A stretch of DNA of 63,239 nucleotides from an uncultured Marivita sp. (GCA_947503115.1 CANNCS010000006.1:1-63239); one strand, 5' to 3'; shown: positions 18,900 to 28,258, counted from the stretch's first letter. A program made the numbers and translations. The notes: generated by a model from the sequence alone, not told the origin.

Positions 18900-19946
18900 T
18901 CAGGGGCGGGTCTGAAACACCCACGCGCCACTGTCATTCAGGTGACGGGTTGCACGCCCTTCGTGCCAAAGGTGTTGGCAATGCGCCATCGCCTCGACCA
19001 GAGCCAAGCCATATTCGCTGTCACCGATGGTTCGCTTGAACAAGGGTGCAAAGCTGTCTCCCGCCGATTTTGGCGTATCCAGATGCGCTGCGAGTCGGCG
19101 TAGTGCGCCGTGATGGTTTTCGATCAACTGATGCAGGCGCAAAGGCAGCCCCGTGAAAGGCAGCTTGTGCCCTCCCAGAACCAGATGATCTTCCCGCGCG
19201 ATGGTGCTGAGGCGTTCGCAGGATTCCAGCCAATCCGCCACGGGGTCGGCCTCGGGTTCGGTCGCGTAGACCCCGATATTCGAACTGATCGACGGCAAGA
19301 TTTGATCGCCTGCAAGGATGAGATTGTCATCACGTGCCCAGAACGTGGCGTGTTCGGGCGCATGTCCATTACCGATATGAATGTCCCATGTCCGCCCCCC
19401 GGCGCTGATCGTATCGCCCTGCTGAATGCGTGTGTAGCCCAGAGGCAAAGGATCAACGCAATCAGCAAAGTTGAACGGGCGTTCTGTCCGGCGTTTGTCC
19501 AGCACCTCCGGTGCCATGCCGCAACGAGTCCAAAAGCTCAGGGTTTCCGGGCTGGGTAAGGGTTGCTCGTCAAGCTGCAGCATTCGGGCCATCAGCCATG
19601 CCGTGCGCGTTGTCATCAGCTCTGCGCCATGTTCGGACTTCAACCAGCCAGCCAGCCCGACATGGTCGGGGTGGTGGTGCGTGACAATCACGCGATGTAC
19701 CGGCTTGCCCCGCAACGGACCTTCCAACAACCGGGTCCAGATCGCCTTGCCCCGCTTCGATGCAAAACCCGTGTCGACAATGGTCCAGCCGTCGCCATCA
19801 TCCAGCGCGTAGACATTGACGTGGTCTAGCTTCATGGGCAGCGGCAGGCGAATCCATAGAATGCCCTCAGCGACCTCGGTGGCACTGCCTTCTTCTGGGG
19901 GGGTGTCCCAGGGGTAGCGAATTCCACCTGTACTCCGGTCCTTCAT
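18900..19946 (-). CDS. MBL-fold metallo-hydrolase
   Basis: Cytosolic metallo-beta-lactamase-fold hydrolase, 348 residues. The metal motif THHHPDH is at 89-95 (H90, H92, D94, H95). A further ligand set is at GNGHAPEH and AGDQILP, and a helical C-terminal extension follows (about 265-348), as in glyoxalase II-like and LACTB2-like groups. Its ATG overlaps the stop of the acyl-CoA dehydrogenase gene (ATGA), so the two are translated together, suggesting a role in acyl-CoA or thioester metabolism. The substrate is unknown. Confidence 0.88.
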   Translation of the reverse strand: MKDRSTGGIRYPWDTPPEEGSATEVAEGILWIRLPLPMKLDHVNVYALDDGDGWTIVDTGFASKRGKAIWTRLLEGPLRGKPVHRVIVTHHHPDHVGLAGWLKSEHGAELMTTRTAWLMARMLQLDEQPLPSPETLSFWTRCGMAPEVLDKRRTERPFNFADCVDPLPLGYTRIQQGDTISAGGRTWDIHIGNGHAPEHATFWARDDNLILAGDQILPSISSNIGVYATEPEADPVADWLESCERLSTIAREDHLVLGGHKLPFTGLPLRLHQLIENHHGALRRLAAHLDTPKSAGDSFAPLFKRTIGDSEYGLALVEAMAHCQHLWHEGRATRHLNDSGAWVFQTRP

Positions 19947-21643
19947 GCGGCAAGATCTTCCATGCTCAGGGCATATAGGTCATCCGCGCCCTGCCGTGCG
20001 TGGGCCATCAGGCCGACATGCTCGGGCAGCAGGCTGTGAATATAGAACGTGGCCAAACGTTCGTGTTTGCCTCCCCGATCCGCGCGCGCGGCCTTGAGGT
20101 GGAAATGTGCGCCAAGCACCCGGGCAAAACCACGCAGATAAGGTACGGACCCAGCAAAGCGATCCTGCGCATCTTGCGCTACCATCCATTCGGTTGTTTC
20201 CCGCAGCGTTTCGCAGGCCTGCCAGACCGCTTCGGCCAATTCCGGCAATTCGGCGCGCGCCGCTTCCGCGTCGGCCTCCATCTCGTCAAGCAGACGATAT
20301 GCAGCTTCGCCCCCATCCATAAGCTTGCGTCCGACAAGGTCCATCGATTGAATTCCGTTGGTGCCTTCGTAAATCGCGGTCACACGCACATCGCGTGAAT
20401 ACTGTGCCGCACCAGTTTCTTCGATGAATCCCATACCGCCATGCAACTGCACGCCCAGTTCCGCAACGTCAATCCCCGTATCAGTTCCGAACGCCTTGGT
20501 GATCGGAGTCAGGAGCGCTGCGCGCGCGGACCAATCGGCGTGACCCGTGGCGGTTTCCATGTCGATGGCGACCGCGTTGGCAAACGCAATGGCGCGGGCG
20601 GCAAAGGTGTCGGCTTTCATCGTCGCCAGCATTCGGCGCACATCCGCGTGGTCGGTGATGGTGTTATGCTCGGTGCGGCCCTGTTTGCGGCCCTCGGCAT
20701 AGGCCAGCGCGTGCTGATACGCTCCGTCGGCCACACCAATGCCCTGAACACCCACGCCAAGACGTGCGTTGTTCATCATCGTGAACATGGCGCGCATGCC
20801 GTCATGTTCCTGACCGATCAACCACCCGGTTGCGCCGTCATACTGCATCACGGCGGTCGGGCTACCATGAAGACCCATCTTGTGTTCCAGGCTCACCACC
20901 TTGAGATCATTGGCCACGCCGGGGACACCGTTTTCATCCGGAATGCGCTTGGGTACGAGAAACAGGCTGATCCCCTTGGTGCCCGGCACCGCGTCGGGCA
21001 GACGGGCCAGAACAAGGTGACACACGTTCTCGGTGATGTCGTTGTCGCCCCAAGAGATGTAGATCTTCTGACCCGTAATCGCATAGGTGCCGTCGCCATT
21101 GGGCTCGGCCTTGGTCGTAAGAGCACCCACATCGCTCCCGGCTTGTGGCTCGGTCAGGTTCATGGTGCCCATCCATTCGCCGGAAATCAGTTTGGGCAGA
21201 TATAGGTCCTTGATCGCATCGGGCGCGTGATGCTCCAGCGCCTCGATCTGGCCTTGTGTCATCAGAGGGGCCAGTTGCAACGACAGGCATGTCGCGCTCA
21301 TCATGTCGTTCACTGCGGTTGTCATGGCCATGGGCAGCCCCATACCGCCGTACTCTGGGTCAGCCGCAATCGCGATCCACCCACCGTCTGCGATGGCGCG
21401 ATAACCATCAGCATATCCCGGCGAGGTGCGCACGATCCCATTCTCAAGCCGCGCCGGATGCAGATCGCCGGCCCGTTGAAGCGGCGACAGGATGTCTTCG
21501 CACAGCTTTCCGGCTTCGCTCAGGACGGCCGCTACGGTCTCGGGCGTCGCTTCGGAAAACCGCTCTGTTGCGGCAACCTGGTCAAAGCCGACGACGTGGT
21601 CGAACAGGAAACGGATCTCGGAAACAGGGGCACGGTACGACAT
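19943..21643 (-). CDS. Acyl-CoA dehydrogenase (FadE/DmdC-type)
   Basis: FAD-dependent acyl-CoA dehydrogenase, 566 residues, of the long-chain/DmdC-like type with an extra C-terminal domain. YGGMGLPMA, MGTMNLTEPQAGSD and GQKIYISWGDND mark the FAD/substrate domain. QLHGGMGFIEETGAAQYSRDVRVTAIYEGTNGIQ is the classical C-terminal signature. DmdC, which oxidises methylmercaptopropionyl-CoA in DMSP-degrading roseobacters, belongs to this group, but DmdB and DmdD are absent here. ATG 21643 was chosen over an upstream-extended frame because MSYRAPV.. is the family start. It is the first gene of a two-gene operon with the MBL hydrolase. Confidence 0.92.
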   Translation of the reverse strand: MSYRAPVSEIRFLFDHVVGFDQVAATERFSEATPETVAAVLSEAGKLCEDILSPLQRAGDLHPARLENGIVRTSPGYADGYRAIADGGWIAIAADPEYGGMGLPMAMTTAVNDMMSATCLSLQLAPLMTQGQIEALEHHAPDAIKDLYLPKLISGEWMGTMNLTEPQAGSDVGALTTKAEPNGDGTYAITGQKIYISWGDNDITENVCHLVLARLPDAVPGTKGISLFLVPKRIPDENGVPGVANDLKVVSLEHKMGLHGSPTAVMQYDGATGWLIGQEHDGMRAMFTMMNNARLGVGVQGIGVADGAYQHALAYAEGRKQGRTEHNTITDHADVRRMLATMKADTFAARAIAFANAVAIDMETATGHADWSARAALLTPITKAFGTDTGIDVAELGVQLHGGMGFIEETGAAQYSRDVRVTAIYEGTNGIQSMDLVGRKLMDGGEAAYRLLDEMEADAEAARAELPELAEAVWQACETLRETTEWMVAQDAQDRFAGSVPYLRGFARVLGAHFHLKAARADRGGKHERLATFYIHSLLPEHVGLMAHARQGADDLYALSMEDLAA

Positions 21644-21782
21644 TTTCAACTTTCCTCGGACGCTAGGTCTTAAGTTCTGTGACTTGGCAATTGCGAGCCG
21701 TATCGGTAAGCAATCGTCAGCTTTTGATGCGACCCTGACGAATGCGGCCCACCCCATCAACAAGAACGCGGCGTCATAACCG

Positions 21783-22736
21783 ATGAACACAACCCCACCC
21801 AATTTGTTGCCCGATACCGAAATGGGCCAAGCCGCCGCCGCCGCCCGTCTGCGTTCAGGTGGGTTGGTCGCGTTCCCGACAGAGACGGTGTACGGATTGG
21901 GCGCGGATGCCTGCGATGACCGTGCCGTTGCGCGGATTTTCGAGGCCAAGGGTCGACCCAGCTTTAACCCGTTGATCGTTCATTTTGCCGATCTCGATAC
22001 ACTCAAACAACATGTCCATTGGAAATCAGAAGCCGAACTTCTGGCACAGACTTACTGGCCCGGTCCACTGACCCTTGTTCTGCGCAAGCAAGCGGACAGC
22101 GCGATCTCGTCGTTGGTCTCGGCGGGGCTAGACACGATTGCGGTACGCCTTCCGGCCCACGCTTCTGCTCGCGCTGTGTTGCGCGCCTTTGGTGGCGGAG
22201 TTGCGGCCCCGTCGGCAAACAGGTCCGGCCAGATCAGCCCGACGCTGGCGCGCCATGTGGCCGACAGCCTCGGAGCGAGAGTGGATGCGATTCTCGATGG
22301 TGGGCCGTGCAAGGTTGGTGTCGAATCGACCATTGTCGGCCTCACTGACAAACCGGTCTTGCTGCGCCCTGGTGGCATCACCGAACAGGAACTGGCGCTG
22401 ACACTTGGTCGCCACCTTGCTGTGCGCCATAAAGCCGAGGCGATCTCGGCTCCGGGGCAATTGATGTCGCACTATGCGCCGACAGCATTGGTGCGCCTTA
22501 ACGCCACCGAATGGGAGCCGGGTGACCTGCGCCTTGGATTCGGCGATGTAGACTGTGATCTTAACCTGTCCGAGACCGAGGACTTGGTCGAAGCGGCGGC
22601 ACATCTGTTTGACCACTTGCACCGCCTTGATGCGATGGGAGGTGGCACGATCGCGGTCTCGCCTATTCCTCACGAAGGGCTAGGTATCGCGATTAACGAT
22701 CGCCTCAGCCGCGCCGCAGCACCGCGCGAAGGATAG
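21783..22736 (+). CDS. L-threonylcarbamoyladenylate synthase (Sua5 type)
   Basis: Makes threonylcarbamoyl-AMP for the tRNA t6A37 modification. It has 317 residues: a YrdC/TsaC domain (about 14-200) with FPTETVYGLG (31-40), KGRPSFNPL (56-64) and SANRSGQISPT, then a Sua5 C-terminal domain introduced by APGQLMSHYAP. That makes it the long Sua5 form rather than short TsaC. It is divergent from the acyl-CoA dehydrogenase, and the frameshifted MFS gene follows after 5 bases. Confidence 0.94.
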   Translation: MNTTPPNLLPDTEMGQAAAAARLRSGGLVAFPTETVYGLGADACDDRAVARIFEAKGRPSFNPLIVHFADLDTLKQHVHWKSEAELLAQTYWPGPLTLVLRKQADSAISSLVSAGLDTIAVRLPAHASARAVLRAFGGGVAAPSANRSGQISPTLARHVADSLGARVDAILDGGPCKVGVESTIVGLTDKPVLLRPGGITEQELALTLGRHLAVRHKAEAISAPGQLMSHYAPTALVRLNATEWEPGDLRLGFGDVDCDLNLSETEDLVEAAAHLFDHLHRLDAMGGGTIAVSPIPHEGLGIAINDRLSRAAAPREG

Positions 22737-22741
22737 CCCGG

Positions 22742-23928
22742 ATGACATCGCAGACAGACATAAGTCGACCACCTGTCGGCCTCATCGCACTTTTGTCGGC
22801 CTGCAACTTTGTGATCGGGATGGGGGCTTTCGTGGTGATCGGTATGGTGCCGCTGTTGGCGTCAGATCTCGAAGTCAGCACCGCCGCCGCCGGGGGGCGA
22901 TGACCGCCTATGCGCTGGCCTATGCAGTTCTGTCCCCGATCCTCGTGTCCGTCACAGGCCGGATCGGCCGCCGCCGGGTGATTGCTGCGGGGATGGCGGT
23001 GTTTGCACTGGGCGCACTGCTGGCCGCTCTCGCGCCGAACGTGACGGTTCTCTACATCGCCCGCGCGCTGGCGGCGGCTGGCGCGGGTGTGGTTACCCCT
23101 GTAGGCGCTGCGGTGGTCGCCGCTCTGGCAGCGCCTGCCGCGCAGGGCAAGGCGATCTCGGCCTTTTACTTTGGGCTGACGTTGTCTCAGGTGATCGGCG
23201 TCCCGGCGGGTGGCTGGATCGCCTATACCTTTGGCTGGCGCATGGCCTTCTGGATGGTTCTGGCGCTTGCGATCCTGTCCGTGATCCTGATCTGGGTCCG
23301 CGTGCCCGCAGGACTGCGCTTCACGCCAGTGTCGCTTTCTGATCTGGGGCGCGCCTTAAAAGATGGGCTGATTATGGGTGCGGTGCTGTTTACGGCAACC
23401 TTCCTTGGCGCGATCTACATCCTCTTCACCTACCTCGCGCCGCTGCTTGAACAGACGATGGACTTTGGCCGAGACGGCATCACGCTTGTATTGCTGGTGT
23501 TCGGTGCGGGCGCGGTGGTGGGCAACCTGCTGGGTGGATTTCTTACCGATCGGCTTGGGTCTGTCGCATCGCTTGTGCTGCTCTGTTTGGGACAGATCGT
23601 GTTGATGCCGGTCTTCTCGGGTCTGCCGCTGACCCCGTGGCTGGTGCTGGTGTTGACGTTTGTCTGGTCCGCCTTCGGTTGGTCCTTCATGGCCCCGCAG
23701 CAGGTCCGCTTGATGCAGCTGGCCCCGAACCTTGCCGGAGTGGTCCTCGCCCTCAACGCGGCTTCGATTTACATCGGAACGGCGTCAGGCTCTTTTTTGG
23801 GTGGCTTTGTGCAAAGTGCGGGCGATCTCACATGGCTCGGTGCCGCTGCTGGAATTGCGATGTTGGGCGCGCTGGGACATCTGCTCTGGTCCCACCGCGC
23901 CGCCAATCTGCGGGCGTTTCGCGCTTAG
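22742..23928 (+). pseudogene. MFS transporter (DHA1/AraJ-like), frameshifted at a G6 tract
   Basis: The first reading frame from ATG 22742 encodes a typical first MFS helix (FVIGMGAFVVIGMVPLLA..STAAAG) but stops at TGA 22901. From 22900 another frame continues without a break: MTAYALAYAVLSP, then the GRIGRRR loop (motif A) and ten or more helices to 23928. The join lies at six G residues, 22892-22897. Adding one G or removing two restores a single protein of about 395 residues with STAAAG(G)AMTAYA. This may be a sequencing error in a homopolymer, a true pseudogene, or a slippage or phase-variation site. The family exports drugs or sugars; the substrate is unknown. Confidence 0.8.
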
Positions 23929-24893
23929 TCGAACTGCCACATCGCGGGAATGAAGCTATAGCTGTCGCCCTCGCGTTTGACATGCCCGACACCGGGGAAG
24001 GGGAAGTGGTAGCCCAGCACCGCCATCCGGTCTGCGGACGCCATATCTAGCAGACGTTTGCGGGTGGCCACGGTCAGGTCGCCATCGGTATCCGTGCCAT
24101 TGAACCATTCGGGATGCGCAAAATTGGCATAGGCATGGGTCATCGCATCACCCAAAGCGATCAGTTGCTGCCCCCCGCTTTCTACCACAACTGACATATG
24201 CCCCGGCGTGTGGCCGGGCGTATCGATGACCCGTACGCCGGGGGCGATCTCAAATCCGTCCGACACGAGTTCCCACTCGGCACCATCAACATTGATCGAG
24301 TTCTGCGCACCTACGACAAATTGCTGAAGCTCCGGCGTGACCTTGGACACAAGGTCGTCCTGCATCCAATAACCGTGTTCCGCTTCGCCAAGGTAATAGG
24401 CCGCATCCGGGATGATCGCTTCATCGAAATCATCGCGGACACCCCAGATGTGATCAGGGTGTGCGTGGGTGATGACCACATGGGTGGTCTCCATCGGATC
24501 AATGCCTGCCGCTTCCATATTGGCCCAGACGCGCCCGGTGGTGTCGAAAAAGCGGCTGCCAGATCCTACGTCGACCAGAACCTTGGCGTCACCCAGTTCA
24601 ACGTAAAGGTGATTTGTGTGCGAATAGCCCATCTCCGGCGACATGAAATGCGCGGCAAGAAAGGCTTGTACCTCGGCGGGGTCAGCATTGATGCCAACTC
24701 CGGTTGTCGGAACCGAGAAGAAACCATCCGACACGATGGTGATTTTCGCGTCGCCCAAAGTGAAACGGAAATAACCGGGGTTGCCGCCTTCCGGCCCACC
24801 CAGTTCGGCAAGCGCTTGCGCGCCGGGAAGCGCAAAGGCCGGCATCGCGGCTGCGGTTTTCAGAAATGACCGGCGTGTGGGGCGCAAAAGCAT
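23925..24893 (-). CDS. Tat-exported MBL-fold metallo-hydrolase
   Basis: Periplasmic metallo-beta-lactamase-fold protein, 322 residues. The N-terminus has a twin-arginine signal (T-R7-R8-S-F-L-K, then an Ala-rich hydrophobic stretch ending near ALAELG). The metal motif THAHPDH and the later PGHTPGH and GDAMTH provide the expected ligands. The ATG at 24893 is preceded by GGAGG; longer frames would put sequence ahead of the Tat motif. It overlaps the convergent MFS stop by a few bases. It resembles exported N-acyl-homoserine-lactonase/arylsulfatase-like members of the fold, but no substrate can be assigned. Confidence 0.88.
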   Translation of the reverse strand: MLLRPTRRSFLKTAAAMPAFALPGAQALAELGGPEGGNPGYFRFTLGDAKITIVSDGFFSVPTTGVGINADPAEVQAFLAAHFMSPEMGYSHTNHLYVELGDAKVLVDVGSGSRFFDTTGRVWANMEAAGIDPMETTHVVITHAHPDHIWGVRDDFDEAIIPDAAYYLGEAEHGYWMQDDLVSKVTPELQQFVVGAQNSINVDGAEWELVSDGFEIAPGVRVIDTPGHTPGHMSVVVESGGQQLIALGDAMTHAYANFAHPEWFNGTDTDGDLTVATRKRLLDMASADRMAVLGYHFPFPGVGHVKREGDSYSFIPAMWQFD

Positions 24894-25163
24894 GATTTCT
24901 CCTCCCAGAGATAAATTCAATTTTGTGAATAACATTACTGCGCGCCACGCTGCAATTCTGATTTTGCGCATCACCCTATAGGAGAATAACTCGTTTTAAT
25001 TCCCCCATGTCGCGAATTTCATCTGCTGAGACAAGGCGTTCATGCTAAATTTGAGCGATTGCCGCTTTGCGAACCATTTGCAACTGCCGCAGGGGAAGCA
25101 TAAATACGCCCTGCGCTGCAGTGCAGCAGCGTGGGACCATAGCTTCATACAGGAGGCGCTGAC

Positions 25164-26213
25164 ATGACTTTCCTCAAGACAGCCGCTCTCACCGCCATGC
25201 TTGGCATTACCGCAACCACCGGAATCGCGCAGGAGGTGACCTTACGCTTCCAGCATTTCGTTTCGCCCAATTCTGCGAACCCGAAATACTTCCTCGACCC
25301 TTGGGTCGAAAAAGTTGAAGCGGAATCGAACGGACGGATCAAGATCGAGATCTACCCGTTCATGCAGCTCGGCGGCAAAGCCACCGCGCAATATGACCTG
25401 ATCCGCGATGGCGTGATCGACGGCGGCTGGGTGATCCCGGGCTACACGCCGGGCCGCTTTCCCGAAGCCGAGGCGCTAGAACTGCCCTTTATGGTCACCA
25501 AAAGCGCCGAAGAAGCCTCGCGTGCTGCGTGGGAATTCACCCAAGCGCACCTGGTGGACGACTTTGCCGACGTACACCTGATCGCGGCCCACATGCATGG
25601 GCCCGGCATTGTGCACAAGAAAGGCGCCGCTATTGAAGACCTGAGCGATTTCGCGGGTCTCAAGCTGCGCGGTCCGTCGCGCCCTGCGACCCTGCTGCTC
25701 GACAAGCTGGGGGCTGAACCCATCGGCCTGCCTGTGCCGCAATTCCCCGAGGCGCTGTCGAAAGGCGTGGTCGATGGTGGTGTGATCACATGGGAAATGT
25801 CGCCCTCGCTGAAGCTCGATGAGCTGACTGACAGCCACACGGACGTGGCCGGGGACAAATCGCTCTACAACCTCTACTTCATCTGGGCGATGAACAAGGA
25901 TAGCTACAACGCGCTGCCCGATGACCTCAAAGCGGTGATCGACGCCAATTCGGGTCTGGAAACCTCTGCCATGGCAGGTCGGGCCCACGACACGGGCGAT
26001 CGCGACGGGTTTGTCCTGATGGAAGACGCAGGGAACGAGATCGCAACGCTTAGCGAAGAGGTCACTTCGCAGATCGTGGCGCTGGGCGACGAGGTCACCC
26101 AAGATTGGATTACCGAGATGACAGAACGTGGCCTTGATGGCGCGCAACTGGTGGACGACGCTCGCGCAGCGGTCGAAGCGACCCGCGGCACCGGCAACGG
26201 TACAGACGGATAA
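25164..26213 (+). CDS. TRAP transporter substrate-binding protein, DctP family
   Basis: Periplasmic solute receptor, 349 residues with a short signal peptide (AALTAMLGITATTGIAQE). LRFQHFVSPNSAN, PWVEKVEAESNGRIKIEIYPFMQLGG and LRGPSRPA carry the carboxylate-contact Arg of DctP proteins. Ligands are usually organic acids. No DctQ or DctM membrane subunit lies on either side, so it is an orphan receptor. GGAGGCG precedes the ATG. The upstream 270-base divergent intergenic region contains a small dyad (GCTGCA-G-TGCAGC, 25115-25127). A strong terminator follows at 26234. Confidence 0.92.
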   Translation: MTFLKTAALTAMLGITATTGIAQEVTLRFQHFVSPNSANPKYFLDPWVEKVEAESNGRIKIEIYPFMQLGGKATAQYDLIRDGVIDGGWVIPGYTPGRFPEAEALELPFMVTKSAEEASRAAWEFTQAHLVDDFADVHLIAAHMHGPGIVHKKGAAIEDLSDFAGLKLRGPSRPATLLLDKLGAEPIGLPVPQFPEALSKGVVDGGVITWEMSPSLKLDELTDSHTDVAGDKSLYNLYFIWAMNKDSYNALPDDLKAVIDANSGLETSAMAGRAHDTGDRDGFVLMEDAGNEIATLSEEVTSQIVALGDEVTQDWITEMTERGLDGAQLVDDARAAVEATRGTGNGTDG

Positions 26214-26233
26214 CGCAAGTCCATTACCACAAG

Positions 26234-26261
26234 CGACGCGGCATCAGTGCCGCGTCGTTTT
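26234..26261 (+). terminator. Rho-independent terminator after the DctP gene
   Basis: Perfect 10-bp stem CGACGCGGCA / TGCCGCGTCG with a TCAG loop followed by TTTT, starting 21 bases after the dctP-like stop. This is a textbook intrinsic terminator and confirms the receptor gene ends its transcript without membrane subunits. Confidence 0.85.
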
Positions 26262-26291
26262 GCATCGACGCAAAACTGCCGCCAGCCTGCG

Positions 26292-26465
26292 TCAGTCCTC
26301 TCGGTCCCAGCGCTTCCAAAGCAGAGACAAGAGCGTTTCCCCAGCCAGCGGTGTGGCGCAATCGGCCATCAATACCGGCCCGTCGCGCGGCGGTGATGCT
26401 GTGTCTGCCTGCGCGCGCGTCTCCAGAACGCGCAACTCTTCAAGGGTCGGGCTGTAGATATCCAT
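26292..26465 (-). CDS. Small 57-residue protein downstream of rsmD
   Basis: Unrecognised short frame beginning MDIYSPTLEELRVLE and ending LLSLLWKRWDRED. It starts 12 bases after the rsmD stop on the same strand, with AAGG seven bases before the ATG, so it looks like the last gene of the FAD reductase-rsmD transcript. The composition is coding-like (acidic N-terminus, Trp/Arg-rich end), with no membrane segment. No function is proposed. Confidence 0.5.
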   Translation of the reverse strand: MDIYSPTLEELRVLETRAQADTASPPRDGPVLMADCATPLAGETLLSLLWKRWDRED

Positions 26466-26477
26466 ACTCCGACCTTA

Positions 26478-27050
26478 TCACGGATCGGGTATTTCCCCAA
26501 ATCTCAGCACCGCCACATGGGTGTCGCCATAGCGCCGTGAATCCAATCGGGTGAACCCCTCGGGTGCCAATTGCGGTGTGCTTTCTTCCCACACGATCAG
26601 CGCACCGTCGGCCAGCCAACCACCCTTTACGGCAGCCGCCAGGGCCTTGTCCCCCAACCCCTTTCCATAAGGCGGGTCAAGAAACACCAGCGTGGCCTGC
26701 GCACCGTCGCACGGCGGCAAACGCGTGGCGTCCCGCGCGATCACCCGCGCCGTTTCGCAGCGCAACAGTCTGAGGTTTTCCTTGATCAGCGACTGCGCCT
26801 TGCGCCCGTCATCAACAAACACCGCCGACACGGCCCCGCGCGACAGTGCCTCAAGCCCCAGTGCCCCGGTCCCGGCAAACAGATCAAGCACAGACGCCCC
26901 ATCGAACGGATCACCAAATCTGCCACCCGCCAACATGTTGAACAGGCTTTCCCGCACCCGGTCAGTCGTGGGCCGCAGATGCGCGCCCGGATCACCCTTG
27001 CCCACGTTGGCAAGGGTGCGACCGCGCCATGTGCCCGCAATGATCCTCAC
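26478..27050 (-). CDS. rsmD: 16S rRNA (guanine966-N2)-methyltransferase
   Basis: Methylates G966 of 16S rRNA in the 30S subunit using S-adenosylmethionine; 190 residues. It begins with the family signature MRIIAGTWRGR, then LRPTTDRVRESLFNML, the SAM motif VLDLFAGTGALGLEALSRGA and the catalytic LDPPYGKG. The ATG overlaps the stop of the flavoprotein gene (ATGA), so they are coupled. A 57-codon frame follows after 12 bases. Confidence 0.95.
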   Translation of the reverse strand: MRIIAGTWRGRTLANVGKGDPGAHLRPTTDRVRESLFNMLAGGRFGDPFDGASVLDLFAGTGALGLEALSRGAVSAVFVDDGRKAQSLIKENLRLLRCETARVIARDATRLPPCDGAQATLVFLDPPYGKGLGDKALAAAVKGGWLADGALIVWEESTPQLAPEGFTRLDSRRYGDTHVAVLRFGEIPDP

Positions 27051-28258
27051 GCTTTGAGCAGCGCCTTGAGATCCGTTGCCGGATCGCGCACCGCCTCTGG
27101 TGCAGGGGATTTACCGCTCTCGATCAACCGTTTGCCCACCATGTAAGCGCGGGGATCGTTCATCGCGTCGATCGCCAGTAACCGGTCACCGGCATAGTAC
27201 CAGAACGACACCACACCATGCTCGCCCTGCCGCGTGACGATGTGGTCATAACCTGTGCTGAGACCCGCAATCTGCAATTTGACGTCGTATTGATCCGACC
27301 AGAACCACGGCTTGGGCTCATAAGGGCGACCGTTGCCAAGAATGTTGTCGGCCACACATTCCGACTGGTCGATGGCATTGCCGACGCTTTCCAGCCGCAT
27401 CTGTTGACCATTCATCGGAAACGAGGCGCAATCGCCCGCAGACCAGATATGCGGGTCCGAGGTACGCCCCTGCGCATCAGTGGCGACGCCGTTTTCGATC
27501 CGGACACCCGCCATCTCGGCCAATTGCGTGTTCGGGACAATTCCCACTCCAACCAGCACGAAATCCACTTCCAGCGTGCTACCATCGCTCAGCTTTGCAA
27601 CGGTCACGCGATCCTCGGTTCCCGTCAGATGGTCCAGCCCAACACCTTCGCGGATGTCGACACCGTGCCCGCTGTGCACTTCGCGGAAATAAGCTGAGGT
27701 TTCAGGTGCCGCCACCCGCTGCAAGATCCGCTCGGCCATCTCGACCAGAGTGACGGTCAGACCCAGCTTGGCCGCGACCGCTGCCGCCTCAAGCCCGATA
27801 TAACCGCCACCGACGATCAGCACCCGAGCACCTTTGGTAAACCGGGGGGCCATGGCATCGACGTCGTGCAAACCACGCACGACCATCACACCGTCCAGAT
27901 CACCTCCAATCGACGCAGGCAGTCGGCGTGGGGTAGAACCGGTCGTCAACACAAGTTCGTCATAGTGCAGTTGTTCGCCGTCCACACTCAGCGTTTGCGC
28001 CCCTGGGTCAATCGCCGTCACCGGAGCGCCAAGTTTCAGCGCGATGTCCTGTTCGGCATAGAAACTTTCGGGCCGCAGATAGAGTCGATCCCGCTCCATT
28101 TCGCCCAGCAGATAGGCTTTCGACAGGGGTGGGCGCTGGTAGGGTGGAAAGGGTTCTTCCCCGATCAGGGTGATCTGACCGTCGAACCCCTTGGCGCGCA
28201 GACGGGCGACACAAGAGGCCCCGGCCTGCCCGGCACCAACCACAATTACATGTTTCAT
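27047..28258 (-). CDS. FAD-dependent ferredoxin/rubredoxin reductase-type oxidoreductase
   Basis: NAD(P)H-dependent flavoprotein of the ferredoxin-reductase class that feeds P450 and oxygenase systems; 403 residues. It has the FAD-binding GAGQAG (near 8-13), PPYQRPPLSKAYL (43-55, diagnostic of this class), the NAD-binding IVGGGYIGLEAAA near 150-162, and SAGDCA near 275-280. C-terminal part typical of rubredoxin/ferredoxin reductases (WFWSDQYDVKLQIAGL). The ATG at 28258 was chosen because the longer frame lacks family sequence. It sits near alkB, with only a divergent peroxiredoxin gene between, but no rubredoxin or ferredoxin gene is seen. Confidence 0.9.
   Translation of the reverse strand: MKHVIVVGAGQAGASCVARLRAKGFDGQITLIGEEPFPPYQRPPLSKAYLLGEMERDRLYLRPESFYAEQDIALKLGAPVTAIDPGAQTLSVDGEQLHYDELVLTTGSTPRRLPASIGGDLDGVMVVRGLHDVDAMAPRFTKGARVLIVGGGYIGLEAAAVAAKLGLTVTLVEMAERILQRVAAPETSAYFREVHSGHGVDIREGVGLDHLTGTEDRVTVAKLSDGSTLEVDFVLVGVGIVPNTQLAEMAGVRIENGVATDAQGRTSDPHIWSAGDCASFPMNGQQMRLESVGNAIDQSECVADNILGNGRPYEPKPWFWSDQYDVKLQIAGLSTGYDHIVTRQGEHGVVSFWYYAGDRLLAIDAMNDPRAYMVGKRLIESGKSPAPEAVRDPATDLKALLKA

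Noticed and set aside
19943-21643. A complete DMSP demethylation (dmd) locus
   Set aside because: Only a DmdC-like dehydrogenase is present; no DmdA, DmdB or DmdD homologue was found nearby.
22900-23928. Treating the second MFS frame as a complete shorter transporter starting at ATG 22900
   Set aside because: The preceding 50 codons encode the missing first MFS helix in another frame, joined exactly at a G6 tract, so a frameshifted full-length gene explains the sequence better.
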